35,091 nt of DNA from Oscillospiraceae bacterium (lineage in GTDB: Bacteria; Bacillota; Clostridia; Oscillospirales; Acutalibacteraceae): NCBI GenBank assembly GCA_031270605.1, contig JAISXG010000046.1:1-35091 (forward strand), in the 5' to 3' direction. Below, in pieces: positions 13,802 through 22,578 of this stretch. A program made the translations under genes and the position numbers. The notes under the pieces are model-generated. The model was given only the letters and a program-made list of their open reading frames with translations. It was not told the origin of the DNA and did no database searches. Numbering within the stretch: the stretch's first letter is position 1; every line of letters starts with the position of its first letter.

Positions 13802-14536
13802 ATGGAGAAACTCACTGTAAAGAATATAAACAAGGCTTTCGGCGGGAAACAAGTGCTGGAGGATGTGTCGGTAACGCTGGGGGCGGGTGAAATCGTTTGC
13901 CTGCTGGGCGTTTCCGGCGTGGGCAAAAGCACGCTGTTCAACGTCATTTCGGGCCTGATGCCCCCTGACGGCGGAACGGTTCTTCTCGACGGGGAGGACA
14001 TTACCGGCAAGCCCGGCCGCATCAGTTATATGCTGCAAAAGGATTTGCTGCTGCCCTACCGCACGATTGAAGACAACATCGCCCTGCCGCTCGTCATCAA
14101 GGGCATGGGCAAAAAAGAGGCCAGAAAACAGGCGGGCGGGCATTTTGAAGCCTTCGGCCTTGCCGGCACAGAAAAAAAATACCCGTCTCAGCTCTCAGGC
14201 GGCATGCGGCAGCGCGCGGCGCTTTTGCGCACCTATCTCTTTTCAAGCGGCGTCGCATTGCTCGACGAACCCTTTTCGGCGCTTGACAACCTTACAAAAA
14301 CGGCCATGCACAAGTGGTATCTTGATGTGATGGAGCAAATCCGGCTTTCGACCCTGTATATTACCCACGACATCGACGAGGCCATTGTGCTTTCTGACCG
14401 CATTTATCTGCTCACGGGCGCGCCGGGAAGAATCACCGAAGAGATTGTGATAAAAGAGCCGAGGCGCGAGCGTGCAGACTTCAGCCTCACAGGCGAGTTT
14501 CTTGCCTATAAAAAGCAGATTCTTGAAAAATTGTAA
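13802..14536 (+). CDS. thiZ: ABC transporter ATP-binding protein (ThiZ-like)
   Basis: 244 residues with all ABC ATPase motifs: Walker A GVSGVGKST (36-44), Q-loop LQKDLLLPYRT, signature LSGGMRQR (131-138), Walker B VALLDEPF and the H-loop ITHDIDEA. The C-terminal extension is that of nitrate/taurine/thiamine-precursor ATPases. It powers the ThiX permease. No U-tract hairpin follows; the next transcription signal is the leuA promoter 17 bases past the stop, so some read-through into the T-box leader is possible. Confidence 0.9.
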   Translation: MEKLTVKNINKAFGGKQVLEDVSVTLGAGEIVCLLGVSGVGKSTLFNVISGLMPPDGGTVLLDGEDITGKPGRISYMLQKDLLLPYRTIEDNIALPLVIKGMGKKEARKQAGGHFEAFGLAGTEKKYPSQLSGGMRQRAALLRTYLFSSGVALLDEPFSALDNLTKTAMHKWYLDVMEQIRLSTLYITHDIDEAIVLSDRIYLLTGAPGRITEEIVIKEPRRERADFSLTGEFLAYKKQILEKL

Positions 14537-14553
14537 CTTTCAAAAAATAAGTG

Positions 14554-14582
14554 TTGACAACAGGGTTGTTCTGTGATATATT
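14554..14582 (+). promoter_or_regulatory. Promoter TTGACA-17-TATATT of leuA
   Basis: -35 at 14554-14559 and -10 at 14577-14582 with 17-bp spacing, directly upstream of the T-box leader. Confidence 0.82.
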
Positions 14583-14599
14583 GCAGTATAATACAATGA

Positions 14600-14897
14600 A
14601 ATATTGCCACGCAAAGACTGTGAAGGAAATAAAGACACCCTTTGAGGGCCCAGAGAGCTGCCGGCCGGTGAGAGGCAGCGCCGAAAATGGTGTGCATAAC
14701 TCGTTCCGGAGTTGCTTTTCTGAAAATGGGGCGTTCGCGCAATGCCGCTAATAGGAAAGGACGGTTGACCTCGTTATTGGTCTAGCCTTGTTTGAGGTAA
14801 ACAGAGGGCAGAACTTTTCTGCTGAACTAGGGTGGTACCACGATTACTGTCGTCCCTTATACCGTTCATACCGGTGTAAGGGGCGTTTTTGTTTTTT
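14600..14897 (+). ncRNA. T-box leader, probably tRNA-Leu responsive
   Basis: The T-box sequence AGGGTGGTACCACG is at 14829-14842. Stem I features are visible: GGAAATAAAG at the base, AGAGAGCTGCC, GGTGAGAGGCAGC, and closing TTCCGG. The CTC at 14700-14702, between the upper stem strand and TTCC, is a good candidate specifier (leucine codon). TGGT in the T-box matches an ACCA tRNA end. Uncharged tRNA-Leu should favour the antiterminator and let leuA be transcribed. Confidence 0.95.
14851..14897 (+). terminator. T-box terminator
   Basis: CGTCCCTTATACC pairs with GGTGTAAGGGGCG (13 pairs incl. G-U), followed by TTTTTGTTTTTT. The 5' arm overlaps the antiterminator side, as required for T-box control. 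Confidence 0.92.
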
Positions 14898-14968
14898 CCC
14901 GCGCTACGGAACAAACGCTTGCGGCCGCAGTATTCTTTGTAAAAATGCACTTGAAAGGAAAGATGATT

Positions 14969-16669
14969 ATGATGAACGACGGCTGCAAGAAATACCGCCC
15001 TTTTGAGGGCTTTGAGGTCAAAGACCGCCAATGGGTTTCCAACAAAATTGAAAAAGCGCCCGTTTGGTGCAGCGTCGATTTGCGCGACGGCAACCAGGCG
15101 CTTGTGGATCCGATGAATCTGGAAGAGAAGATGGAGCTGTTCAATCTTCTGATTGAAATCGGCATCAAAGAGATTGAAATCGGTTTCCCCTCCGCTTCGC
15201 AAACCGAATACGACATTATCCGTTATTTGATTGAGGGGAACCTGATTCCTGACGACGTGACCATTCAGGTTTTGGTGCAGGCGCGCGAGCATCTGATCCG
15301 CCGCACCTTTGAGGCGATCGACGGCGCGAAAAACGTGATTCTGCATTTTTATAACAGCACAAGCGAACTGCAGCGGCGCGTGGTGTTTAACAAAGAGATG
15401 AGCGGCGTGATTGACATTGCCGTGGAAGCTGCAAAATTAATCAAAGAACTGGGCGACGAGGCCGAAAAAAAGGGCATGAACATCCGCTATGAATATTCGC
15501 CGGAGAGCTTCACACAGACCGAAATCGAAAACGCGGTGGAAATCTGCGAGCGCGTGATGGAGGTACTGGAGCCGACCCCCGACAAGAAAATCATTTTGAA
15601 CCTGCCCCAAACGGTGGAGACGAACACCCCGAACGTGTATGCGGATCAGATTGAGTTGTTCTGCCGCATGCTTAAAAACCGTGAGAGCGCAATCATCAGC
15701 CTGCACCCGCACAACGACCGCGGCACGGGCGTCGCGGCGGCGGAATTGGGACTGTTGGCAGGGGCCGACCGTTTGGAGGGCACACTGTTCGGCAACGGCG
15801 AGAGAACGGGCAACCTTGATTTGGTGACCGTCGCGCTGAACATGTATACAAAAGCGGTCGACCCCGAGCTGGATTTGGGCAACATCAACCGCCTGCGCGA
15901 GGTGTTTGAGCGCACCACAAAAATGACGATCAACCCCCGCCACCCCTATGTGGGAGAGCTGGTGTTCACTGCTTTTTCCGGTTCGCATCAGGACGCGATC
16001 AACAAAGGTGAAGAATACCTGCGCACCAAAAATCCGGAGTTCTGGGAGATCCCCTACCTTGTCATCGACCCGGCGGACATCGGCAGGGAATATGAGCCGA
16101 TCATCCGCATCAACTCGCAGTCCGGCAAGGGCGGCGCGGCGTTTATTATGAGCACAGTATTCGGCTACCACCTTCCGAAAGCCATGCATCCGGACTTCGG
16201 GCGCGCGGTCAAGGCCGAGTGCGACCGCCGCGGCACGGAAATTTTGCCCGACGACGTGATGGAGCTGTTCAGCAGGGAATATATTGTGGATGGGCCTTAT
16301 ATGCTGACAAAACACAAGTTCAATGAGGACGACGCGGTGAACGAAACCTCGCCCCGCGTGCGTTTTGAAGGTGAAATCCGCCACAACGGCGACGCGAGTG
16401 TTGCCATCAGCGGCAGCGGCAACGGCCCTATCGACGCATTCTTCAACGCGCTGTCCAAAGTCGGCATTACGGGCTATTCGTTTAAGGACTATTCCGAGCA
16501 CGCGATTTCCGTCGGCTCTGACGCAAAGGCGGTTTCTTATATCCACCTGACCACACCCGAGGGCAAAAACGAGTTCGGCGTGGGTATTTCGCACAACATC
16601 AACTATGCCTCCATCCGCGGCATTCTGAGCGCGATTAACCGCTCTATTTTGAAAAAAGAGGCGGAATAA
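14969..16669 (+). CDS. leuA: 2-isopropylmalate synthase
   Basis: 566 residues, the longer LeuA type (as in actinobacteria and many clostridia). HMGL-like TIM barrel with [16 protein letters not shown] at the start, [10 protein letters not shown], and the metal-binding [11 protein letters not shown]; then [15 protein letters not shown] and the C-terminal LeuA dimer/regulatory domain (residues ~430-560). It condenses acetyl-CoA with 2-oxoisovalerate, the first committed step to leucine, and is usually inhibited by leucine. I chose ATG 14969, nine bases behind AAAGGA; ATGs at 14963 and 14972 are in frame. Controlled by the T-box leader. Confidence 0.94.
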   Translation: MMNDGCKKYRPFEGFEVKDRQWVSNKIEKAPVWCSVDLRDGNQALVDPMNLEEKMELFNLLIEIGIKEIEIGFPSASQTEYDIIRYLIEGNLIPDDVTIQVLVQAREHLIRRTFEAIDGAKNVILHFYNSTSELQRRVVFNKEMSGVIDIAVEAAKLIKELGDEAEKKGMNIRYEYSPESFTQTEIENAVEICERVMEVLEPTPDKKIILNLPQTVETNTPNVYADQIELFCRMLKNRESAIISLHPHNDRGTGVAAAELGLLAGADRLEGTLFGNGERTGNLDLVTVALNMYTKAVDPELDLGNINRLREVFERTTKMTINPRHPYVGELVFTAFSGSHQDAINKGEEYLRTKNPEFWEIPYLVIDPADIGREYEPIIRINSQSGKGGAAFIMSTVFGYHLPKAMHPDFGRAVKAECDRRGTEILPDDVMELFSREYIVDGPYMLTKHKFNEDDAVNETSPRVRFEGEIRHNGDASVAISGSGNGPIDAFFNALSKVGITGYSFKDYSEHAISVGSDAKAVSYIHLTTPEGKNEFGVGISHNINYASIRGILSAINRSILKKEAE

Positions 16670-16682
16670 GCCTTTTTCGCTA

Positions 16683-16710
16683 TGCGCCTGCGGGCAAGCC
16701 CAAAGGCGCA
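16683..16710 (+). other. Hairpin between leuA and leuB
   Basis: TGCGCCT (16683-16689) pairs with AGGCGCA (16704-16710), with an inner GGGC/GCCC. No U-tract follows, so it is not an obvious terminator; it may stabilise or process the leuA-leuB message. Confidence 0.45.
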
Positions 16711-16763
16711 CGGCGTTGTTTTGGATTAAAATAAGTTATCTGTTGGGAAAGGCAGGAACAATT

Positions 16764-17828
16764 ATGGAATATACAATCGCGGTCTTAAAGGGCGATGGCA
16801 TCGGCCCTGAAATTGTGAATGAAACCATCAAGGTGCTCGATGCAGTAAGCGAAAAAACAGGCATACAATTTGAATTTCAGGACTATCTTCTCGGCGGCGC
16901 GGCCTATGATCAAACAGGCTCGCCCCTGCCCGAAGAAACCGTGGCGGGCTGCAAGAACGCGGACGCGGTGCTGCTCGGCGCCGTCGGCGGCGAGCGGTGG
17001 GACACCTTGCCAGCATCCCTGCGCCCGGAAGCCGGACTTCTCGGCATTCGCAAGGCGCTCGGACTTTATGCAAACCTGCGCCATGTGAAAATTTTTGAAC
17101 CGCTGCGCAACTCCTCCCCGTTAAAAAACGAGCTGATTGCCCACGGGCTTGACATCATGATTGTACGCGAGCTGACGGGCGGCATCTATTTCGGCAAAAA
17201 GGGCCGCGAGGGTGAAGACACCGCTTTTGACACAGAGCGTTATTCCCGCTTTGAGGTGGAGCGCATCGCGAGAACGGCCTTCGGGCTTGCCCAAAAACGG
17301 GCGAAGCGCCTTTGCTCGGTTGACAAAGCGAACGTGCTCGAAAGCTCCCGGCTGTGGCGCGAGGTCGTAATAGAAACTGCGACGGATTACCCCGATGTGG
17401 CGCTTTCCCACATGTATGTCGACAACTGCGCCATGCAACTCATCCGCAACCCGGGGCAGTTTGACGTGGTGGTCACCTCGAACATGTTCGGCGACATTCT
17501 CTCCGATGAGGCGTCCATGCTCAGCGGCTCCATCGGCATGCTGGCTTCGGCAAGCCTTGCAAACGGCGCCTTCGGGCTTTATGAGCCGATTCACGGCTCC
17601 GCGCCGGACATCGCGGGCCAGAACAAGGCGAACCCCCTTGCCACGGTGCTCTCCGCTTCAATGATGCTGCGCTATTCCTTGGGCGAAGCCGTGGCTGCGG
17701 ATTTGATTGACAATGCGGTGGAAGCTGTGCTGAAAGCATTCCGCACAGCGGATATTTATGAAGAGGGCTTTACGCTTGTTTCCTGCTCCGAAATGGGCGA
17801 CAGGGTCGCGGCGCTGCTGCGGGCATAA
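16764..17828 (+). CDS. leuB: 3-isopropylmalate dehydrogenase
   Basis: 354 residues. Family motifs: [11 protein letters not shown] at the N-terminus, [32 protein letters not shown], and the metal-site signature [29 protein letters not shown] ends the NAD-binding region. It oxidises and decarboxylates 3-isopropylmalate with NAD. Start at 16764 follows GGGAAAGGCAGGAACA. It is 94 bases after leuA and probably in the same T-box transcript. leuC and leuD, usually between or near these genes, are absent from the window, so the isomerase must be encoded elsewhere. Confidence 0.95.
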   Translation: MEYTIAVLKGDGIGPEIVNETIKVLDAVSEKTGIQFEFQDYLLGGAAYDQTGSPLPEETVAGCKNADAVLLGAVGGERWDTLPASLRPEAGLLGIRKALGLYANLRHVKIFEPLRNSSPLKNELIAHGLDIMIVRELTGGIYFGKKGREGEDTAFDTERYSRFEVERIARTAFGLAQKRAKRLCSVDKANVLESSRLWREVVIETATDYPDVALSHMYVDNCAMQLIRNPGQFDVVVTSNMFGDILSDEASMLSGSIGMLASASLANGAFGLYEPIHGSAPDIAGQNKANPLATVLSASMMLRYSLGEAVAADLIDNAVEAVLKAFRTADIYEEGFTLVSCSEMGDRVAALLRA

Positions 17829-17902
17829 TAACTTCCATGCCTCCACACGGAATTTTCTTGCAATTTGCTCTGGTATTTTTTAAAAATCTATTATATACTA
17901 TT

Positions 17903-18066
17903 TAGGGCGTGTTTGAAAAATGGCAACATGCCCTAAATCGGCGCTTTCTGCGCCACTCTGCGATAAAAAATCTTGAAAACCGCCGAGGTTTCCTGCGATT
18001 TTTCGCCTTGATTGGCACAAAAATCACTTGATTTTGTGCAAATTGCCATTTTTCAAACACACCCTA
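17903..18066. repeat. MITE-like element, 164 bp, 24-bp inverted ends, TA-flanked
   Basis: The end TAGGGCGTGTTTGAAAAATG and onward to GGCAA (17903-17926) is inverted at 18043-18066 with one mismatch. TA at both borders fits a TA target duplication (IS630/Tc1-type). Inside are GGCGC-TTTCT-GCGCC and GGCACAAAAATCA-CTTGATTTTGTGC hairpins. No ORF. It lies in the leader of the sugar-nucleotide gene. Confidence 0.78.
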
Positions 18067-18102
18067 GTAATTGCGATAAAATTGTGGTTAGGAGATTTTG
18101 CC

Positions 18103-19350
18103 ATGCTAAGCTATGAAGAACTGCAAACCCTGCTGAAAAAAGAGGGTCAGGAGCACCTGCTGCGCTTTTATGACGAACTGAGCGCCGAAGAGCAGGCCTC
18201 GCTTGCCCGCCAGATTGAGCGGGTGGATTTTTCACTGATTGACTATTTTAAACAGAAAAATTTTAATAAAGGTGAGCATAAGGAAGAGGACAAGAAAGAG
18301 CTTGCGCCCATGAAAATCATGTCGCTTGCGGAAATCGAGGCGCAGAAAGAATCTCTGTACGCCGAGGGAGTGAAGCTGCTCAAGGCCCAAAAGGTCGGCG
18401 CCATCCTGCTTGCGGGCGGCCAGGGCTCGCGGCTCGGGGTGAGCGGACCCAAAGGCAAGGTGGACATCGGCGTCACCAAAACGGTATACATCTTTGAAAT
18501 GCTCATCCGCAACCTGATGGATGTTGTCAACGGGGCCGGCGCGTGGGTACCCTTGTTTGTGATGACAAGCGAGAAGAACGACGCGGAAACGCGCGAGTTT
18601 TTCGCAGAGCAGGACTTTTTCGGTTATAACAAAGACTTTGTGCACTTCTATATGCAGGATATGATGCCCGCCGTGGATTTTGAGGGTAAAATCCTCTTGG
18701 AGGGCAAGGGGCAGATCGCATTTTCACCCAACGGCAACGGCGGCTGGTTCTCCTCGCTTGTTAAAAGCGGCTTGATAGACGCCGTGAACGCCTATGGGAT
18801 TGAGTGGCTCAACGTGTTCGCAGTCGACAACGTGCTGCAAAGAATCGCGGACCCCTGCTTTGTGGGAGCATCCTCCCTTTCGGGCACAAACTGCGGCGCG
18901 AAGGTCGTGCGCAAAAACCACCCCGATGAAAAAGTCGGCGTGCTCTGCCTTGAAAACGGGCAGCCGAACATTGTGGAATATTACGAATTGACCGACACCC
19001 TGCGCAACGCCAAGGACGAAAACGGCGACTATCTCTATGCCGGCGGCGTGATTCTCAACTATCTGTTCCGCCTGTCAAAGCTGCACGAAATCAACAACCT
19101 GCAAATGCCCTATCACATCGCTGAGAAAAAAATTCCATACGTTGACGGCGAGGGCAAGCTTGTGACTCCTGCAGAAAACAACGGATACAAATTTGAAACA
19201 TTGGTGCTGAGCATGATCCGCCTTTGCGGCGACTGCCTGCCCTATGAAATCGTGCGCGAAAAAGAGTTTGCGCCCATTAAAAACCGCGCAGGCGTCGACT
19301 CGGTTGAAAGCGCGCGGGAGCTGCTCAGGCTGAATGGCGTGGAACTTTAG
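18103..19350 (+). CDS. UDP-sugar pyrophosphorylase (UDPGP/UAP1 type)
   Basis: 415 residues of the eukaryotic-like UDPGP family. Nucleotide-binding LAGGQGSRLG at 103-112 with PKG at 116-118, then FVMTSEKND, a GNGG substrate loop (SPNGNGGWF), and a VDN metal site (FAVDNVLQ), as in UDP-N-acetylhexosamine pyrophosphorylases. It makes UDP-sugars from UTP and a sugar 1-phosphate; GlcNAc-1-P, GalNAc-1-P or Glc-1-P cannot be told apart by eye. Start at 18103 set by TTAGGAGATTTTGCC. Monocistronic; the MITE-like element 36 bases upstream occupies its leader. Confidence 0.87.
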   Translation: MLSYEELQTLLKKEGQEHLLRFYDELSAEEQASLARQIERVDFSLIDYFKQKNFNKGEHKEEDKKELAPMKIMSLAEIEAQKESLYAEGVKLLKAQKVGAILLAGGQGSRLGVSGPKGKVDIGVTKTVYIFEMLIRNLMDVVNGAGAWVPLFVMTSEKNDAETREFFAEQDFFGYNKDFVHFYMQDMMPAVDFEGKILLEGKGQIAFSPNGNGGWFSSLVKSGLIDAVNAYGIEWLNVFAVDNVLQRIADPCFVGASSLSGTNCGAKVVRKNHPDEKVGVLCLENGQPNIVEYYELTDTLRNAKDENGDYLYAGGVILNYLFRLSKLHEINNLQMPYHIAEKKIPYVDGEGKLVTPAENNGYKFETLVLSMIRLCGDCLPYEIVREKEFAPIKNRAGVDSVESARELLRLNGVEL

Positions 19351-19443
19351 AGAGCGTTTACACGGGATGGATTTAGCCGTAATAATGTCTGCCAAAACAG
19401 CAAAACACGCAAAGACACAACAATGCTGCATGCATAAAAAAGG

Positions 19444-19499
19444 CCGCCGGTTCCAATACTGTTACAAAGCGATTTTGTCAGTATCGGGGGCGGTTTTTT
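19444..19499 (+). terminator. Terminator of the UDP-sugar pyrophosphorylase gene
   Basis: CCGCCGG...AATACTG pairs with CAGTATC...GGGGCGG around a 17-base loop, followed by TTTTTTG. The T-run runs directly into the start of the next ORF. Confidence 0.75.
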
Positions 19500-20340
19500 G
19501 TTCGCAAAGCTGAAGGTTCGCGCAAGGCTGATTCTTGTGGGCCGGCGGGCGCAGACCTTTTTTTATACAAGCCTGTTTTTTTTGCTGCGCACATTTTGTT
19601 TTGCGGCGGCGGCGGCGTGTGTGGGCATTTTTATTTTGCTGGTTTCACAAAATATGCTCCATGACCGGAGCGGCGGCTATTTTTTATTTGTCTGCGCCTG
19701 CCTTGTCATGATTTTTTTGATCTGCGTTTATTTCTTTGCCCTGCTCACACTCAAACGCAGCCTCTATTTTGAAAAAATCATTGCGGGCAGCCGTTTTTCC
19801 GAAGAAAAAATGAGCTTCGGGCAAGAGGTCCGCGCCACGCTGCAAACCCTGCTGGCCTCCCTTGCGGTGTATGGAATCAAGCTCTTGTGGCTGCTGTTTT
19901 TCTGCTCGCCGGGCCTTGCGCTGCTTCTGCTGGTTTCTATTTCGCTGCAAAGGGGCGGCCTTGCGGCAAATGTGTTTTATGCCCTTTGCGCGGGCAGCGC
20001 GTGCCTGATCCTGTTCGGCATCCTGTTTTATTTCTGCACGGCGCAGCGGTATCTGCTCGCGGTGAGGATCGCGGGGCTTAAGGGCAGGGGCGTGATTGCC
20101 GCGATCAAAGAAAGCGCGCGACTGATGGACGGCTCGTCCTGTGCCGTCGCGATGTTCAAGCTGGGCCTTGCGGCCTGGCTTGTGCCCTGCCTTTGGATTG
20201 TGCCCGCCTTTTATATCGTGCCCTACAGCCGTCTTTCGTTTGAGCTGCTGTGTGAAAAATATATGACCGCCCCGAACGCCGCGCTCAAGGAGCGGGAGGA
20301 CGTCAATTTGTTCTCAACAAAACGGCTGCCGCAGATTTAG
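19498..20340 (+). CDS. Multi-pass membrane protein of unknown function
   Basis: Up to 280 residues with about five to six hydrophobic helices: two in the first 85 residues, two around 115-175, one or two near 210-245. The only upstream start is TTG at 19498, inside the terminator T-run of the previous gene, with GGGGGCGG as a possible ribosome site; a GTG around 19537 would also serve, so the start is uncertain. The KGRGVIAAIKESARLMDG stretch followed by a hydrophobic helix is reminiscent of DUF975-like proteins, but I cannot assign it. Converges with the phosphatase-like gene at 20382, 41 bases away. Confidence 0.62.
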   Translation: MFAKLKVRARLILVGRRAQTFFYTSLFFLLRTFCFAAAAACVGIFILLVSQNMLHDRSGGYFLFVCACLVMIFLICVYFFALLTLKRSLYFEKIIAGSRFSEEKMSFGQEVRATLQTLLASLAVYGIKLLWLLFFCSPGLALLLLVSISLQRGGLAANVFYALCAGSACLILFGILFYFCTAQRYLLAVRIAGLKGRGVIAAIKESARLMDGSSCAVAMFKLGLAAWLVPCLWIVPAFYIVPYSRLSFELLCEKYMTAPNAALKEREDVNLFSTKRLPQI

Positions 20341-20381
20341 GGCACACAGGATTGGGGGCATATCGACTATACAAACAACCC

Positions 20382-21035
20382 CTAATAAAGCTCGTCTTCC
20401 TCATCTTCATATTCATCGTCCGGCTCCAGAGGAATCTCGGCAAACACCTCGACCTTGCGGCTGCTTGTCCAAACAGACGGGATGATGTTCACAGTGAAGC
20501 CGCAGCCGGGCGGGTGCCGCCACTCGTGCATTTGCATTTCCGGCAGGCCGAACGCCGCAAGCAGCGTCATGATCACGCCGCCGTGGGTGACGATGGCCGT
20601 CTCACGCACGCCCGAAGAAAGCATGCCGTCCACAATTTTCACAAAACACGCGCAAATGCGCGCGGTGAACGCGCCGCTGCTCTCGCCGTGGGGCGGGGCG
20701 GTCCGGCTGCCACCCCTGAGCCACTCGGCAAATTCGGGATATTTCGCAAGCTCGTCCGCCGTGTGCCCCTCAAACTCACCGAAATCGCATTCAATCATGT
20801 CCGCGATCGGCGTTGCTTCTCTTTCAGGATAAATCAGCGCGGCGGTTTGCAGGCAGCGCGCAAGCGGGCTGCAAAAAACCGCCTCCGGCTTGGGGTAAGC
20901 ATAGGAATTGAGCAGGTCATGAATTGCGGCGACGCCCTCTTCGCACAGCGGCTCGTCTGTGTGGCCGATATAGCGCCCCTCTAAATTCCCTTTTGTGTAT
21001 CCGCTCCTGATCAGATGAATTTTATAAGTTTTCAT
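20382..21035 (-). CDS. Histidine-phosphatase-family protein lacking the catalytic histidine
   Basis: 217 residues with the phosphoglycerate mutase fold: EGRYIGHTDEPLCEEG, CSPLARCLQTA (Arg60), ECDFGEFEG and VTHGGVIM (His151). The nucleophile motif, RHG in active members, reads RSG here (LIRSGYT, residues 8-14; codon AGC for Ser11). Arg10, Arg60 and His151 are kept. In known enzymes the missing histidine is phosphorylated, so normal phosphatase activity is not expected; a binding role or changed chemistry is possible. The tail is very acidic (DDEYEDEEDELY). Promoter at 21081-21108. Confidence 0.83.
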   Translation of the reverse strand: MKTYKIHLIRSGYTKGNLEGRYIGHTDEPLCEEGVAAIHDLLNSYAYPKPEAVFCSPLARCLQTAALIYPEREATPIADMIECDFGEFEGHTADELAKYPEFAEWLRGGSRTAPPHGESSGAFTARICACFVKIVDGMLSSGVRETAIVTHGGVIMTLLAAFGLPEMQMHEWRHPPGCGFTVNIIPSVWTSSRKVEVFAEIPLEPDDEYEDEEDELY

Positions 21036-21080
21036 AAAAAGTCCTTTACATAAAAGTGTTTGTTACTATATAATTAAAGT

Positions 21081-21108
21081 ATCATAAAATTTTACGCTGT
21101 TCTTTCAA
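21081..21108 (-). promoter_or_regulatory. Candidate promoter TTGAAA-16-TATGAT for the phosphatase-like gene
   Basis: Minus-strand -35 at 21108-21103 and -10 at 21086-21081, 46 bases before the start codon. Confidence 0.5.
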
Positions 21109-21381
21109 GATTTCTTTTATTGTAACCGAACACCGCCCCCAAAAGCAAGAACAAATTCGTGCAATGTTCCGCGGCAGAAGTTTCGAAATGTTAAAAGTTT
21201 GATTACAGATTCTTTACACATCACCGATATAGTATAGTTTAAAGAAATTTATTCGCATAAAACGCTTCTTAAAAATATAATGAGGAAGGGCATTCCGCTG
21301 CCTGTTTGTTTTGACGGGGCAAGGCTGACGCGTCTTTTGCCCAAGACAAATGCACTTGCACCGCAATGCAGCATATAGATT
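21109..21381. other. Intergenic region upstream of XRE gene
   Basis: No ORF or strong hairpin. A possible plus-strand promoter has TTCTTT (21210) and TATAGT (21233) 17 bases apart. That would give a leader of about 140 bases before the XRE gene. GAGGAAGGG at 21281 is a good ribosome site but has no in-frame start after it. Confidence 0.4.
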
Positions 21382-22005
21382 ATGAACAACGGATTCAGCG
21401 CAAGACTTTCAGAATTAAGAAAAGAGAAAAAGGTCAGCCAAAAGGCCGCGGCGGCGGCTCTCGGCGTTTCTCAGGCGTTGCTGTCGCACTATGAAAAGGG
21501 CATCCGCGAATGCGGCCTTGACTTTTTGAAGCGGGCGTGTGAATACTATGACGTTTCGTCGGATTATCTGCTCGGCCTGAGCGACCGCCGCAGAACCCTG
21601 AGCACCGGCCTTGACTCCGACGACCTGCCCGGCGAGGGCGACGCCGTCACAGAGATCCTGCACCGCTCGGCCATTAAGGTTTGCGAACGCGCGGGTATGA
21701 CAAGCGAGGAGATGGAGCATTGCTTCAAGCGGCTGAGCACGCTGTCGGCATACCGCACAATTTTGCTCCTGGCAGATAAAAACCCCAATGACCGCGCATG
21801 GCTCACGCAGGCGCTGGAGGCTGAAAATTTGCTTGCCGCCTGCATTCTGCACCATCACCGCAGCCCGTTTAAGAACGACGCGACCGACGTCAACCTGTTT
21901 AAAGACAACCCTGAAATGCTCGGGGGGCTCATTGCATCCTGCGAGGATTTTATGAAGGAGCATTTTATTCAGAAACCCAAGAAGGGCAAAAAATCCAATA
22001 CATAG
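21382..22005 (+). CDS. XRE-family regulator with ~130-residue C-terminal domain
   Basis: 207 residues. HTH_3 at 5-66 (LSELRKEKKVSQKAAAAALG, QALLSHYEKGIREC, YYDVSSDYLLGLSD), then a helical domain of unknown family starting at about residue 80 and ending in a basic tail (KPKKGKKSNT). The HTH-plus-helical layout is common in clostridial housekeeping regulators. There is no clear ribosome site before the ATG (GCATATAGATT), so translation may be weak; the HTH alignment fixes the start within a few residues. It stands alone, with terminator at 22048. Confidence 0.83.
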   Translation: MNNGFSARLSELRKEKKVSQKAAAAALGVSQALLSHYEKGIRECGLDFLKRACEYYDVSSDYLLGLSDRRRTLSTGLDSDDLPGEGDAVTEILHRSAIKVCERAGMTSEEMEHCFKRLSTLSAYRTILLLADKNPNDRAWLTQALEAENLLAACILHHHRSPFKNDATDVNLFKDNPEMLGGLIASCEDFMKEHFIQKPKKGKKSNT

Positions 22006-22047
22006 CAAGCACGCGCAGCTTGCGTGGCTGCCGCAAACCGCTTATTG

Positions 22048-22100
22048 CCGGGGTGTTCTTTTAAGGCGTATTGACACGCCTTGGAACGCTCCGGTTTTTT
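22048..22100 (+). terminator. Terminator of the XRE gene
   Basis: AAGGCGT-ATTGA-CACGCCTT with outer GTTC/GAAC and CCGG/CCGG pairs, followed by TTTTTT. Confidence 0.82.
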
Positions 22101-22117
22101 AAAATTTTAATTTTCTA

Positions 22118-22146
22118 TTGACACCTGTGGTTTATAGTTATAAACT
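22118..22146 (+). promoter_or_regulatory. Promoter TTGACA-17-TAAACT of the BlaI-BlaR operon
   Basis: -35 at 22118-22123 is consensus; 17 bases later lies TAAACT (22141-22146). The -10 overlaps operator dyad one. Confidence 0.65.
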
Positions 22147-22172
22147 AAAGACAAGGTTTATGGGTATAAACC
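22130..22172. promoter_or_regulatory. Two operator dyads of the BlaI-type repressor
   Basis: GTTTATA-GT-TATAAAC (22130-22145) and GGTTTAT-GGGT-ATAAACC (22155-22172) share GGTTTATnnnTATAAAC. The first covers the -10, the second lies over the transcription start, so the repressor at 22213 should regulate its own operon. Confidence 0.75.
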
Positions 22173-22212
22173 AGTACTCTGTTCTTTTCAATATGGCAAA
22201 AGGAGTGTTCGA

Positions 22213-22575
22213 ATGGAGAGCTTAAAGCTTTGCGAGAGCGACTATCGTTTTATGCTGGTGGTTTGGGAGCATGCGCCCCTCACCTCGGGCCAACTGGTGA
22301 GCCTGTGCGCCGAAAAACTCGGGTGGAAAAAGCCCACAACCTATACCGTGCTGCGTAAGCTGAGTGAAAAGGGGCTTGTGAAAAATGAAAACACACTTGT
22401 GTGCGCGCTCGTGCCAAAAGAACAGGTGCAGGCCTTTGCAAGCGAACGCTTTGTAGACCGCGCCTTTGCAGGCTCTCTGCCCCAGTTCCTCACCTCGTTT
22501 CTCGGCGGCAAAACCATCTCCCCAAAAGAAGCGGAAGAGCTGAAACGCCTGATTGACGAACATCGGGAGGACTGA
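22213..22575 (+). CDS. BlaI/MecI-family repressor
   Basis: 120 residues. Winged-helix start ESDYRFMLVVWEHAPLTSGQL, the recognition region KPTTYTVLRKLSEKGLV, and a C-terminal dimer helix bundle with FLGGKTISPKEAEELKRLID, all as in penicillinase repressors. Such proteins are inactivated by cleavage through a BlaR1/MecR1-type membrane protease, which is encoded three bases downstream. Good ribosome site AAAAGGAG. No beta-lactamase or penicillin-binding protein gene follows, so the regulated output is probably elsewhere, or the pair senses something other than beta-lactams. Confidence 0.92.
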   Translation: MESLKLCESDYRFMLVVWEHAPLTSGQLVSLCAEKLGWKKPTTYTVLRKLSEKGLVKNENTLVCALVPKEQVQAFASERFVDRAFAGSLPQFLTSFLGGKTISPKEAEELKRLIDEHRED

Positions 22576-22578
22576 GGA

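Noticed and set aside
15437-16711. 424-residue open frame opposite leuA
   Set aside because: Mirror frame created by GC-rich third positions; no ribosome site, no known domain, and leuA on the other strand is certain.
20352-20984. 210-residue frame opposite the phosphatase-like gene
   Set aside because: Antisense frame, basic composition typical of shadows.
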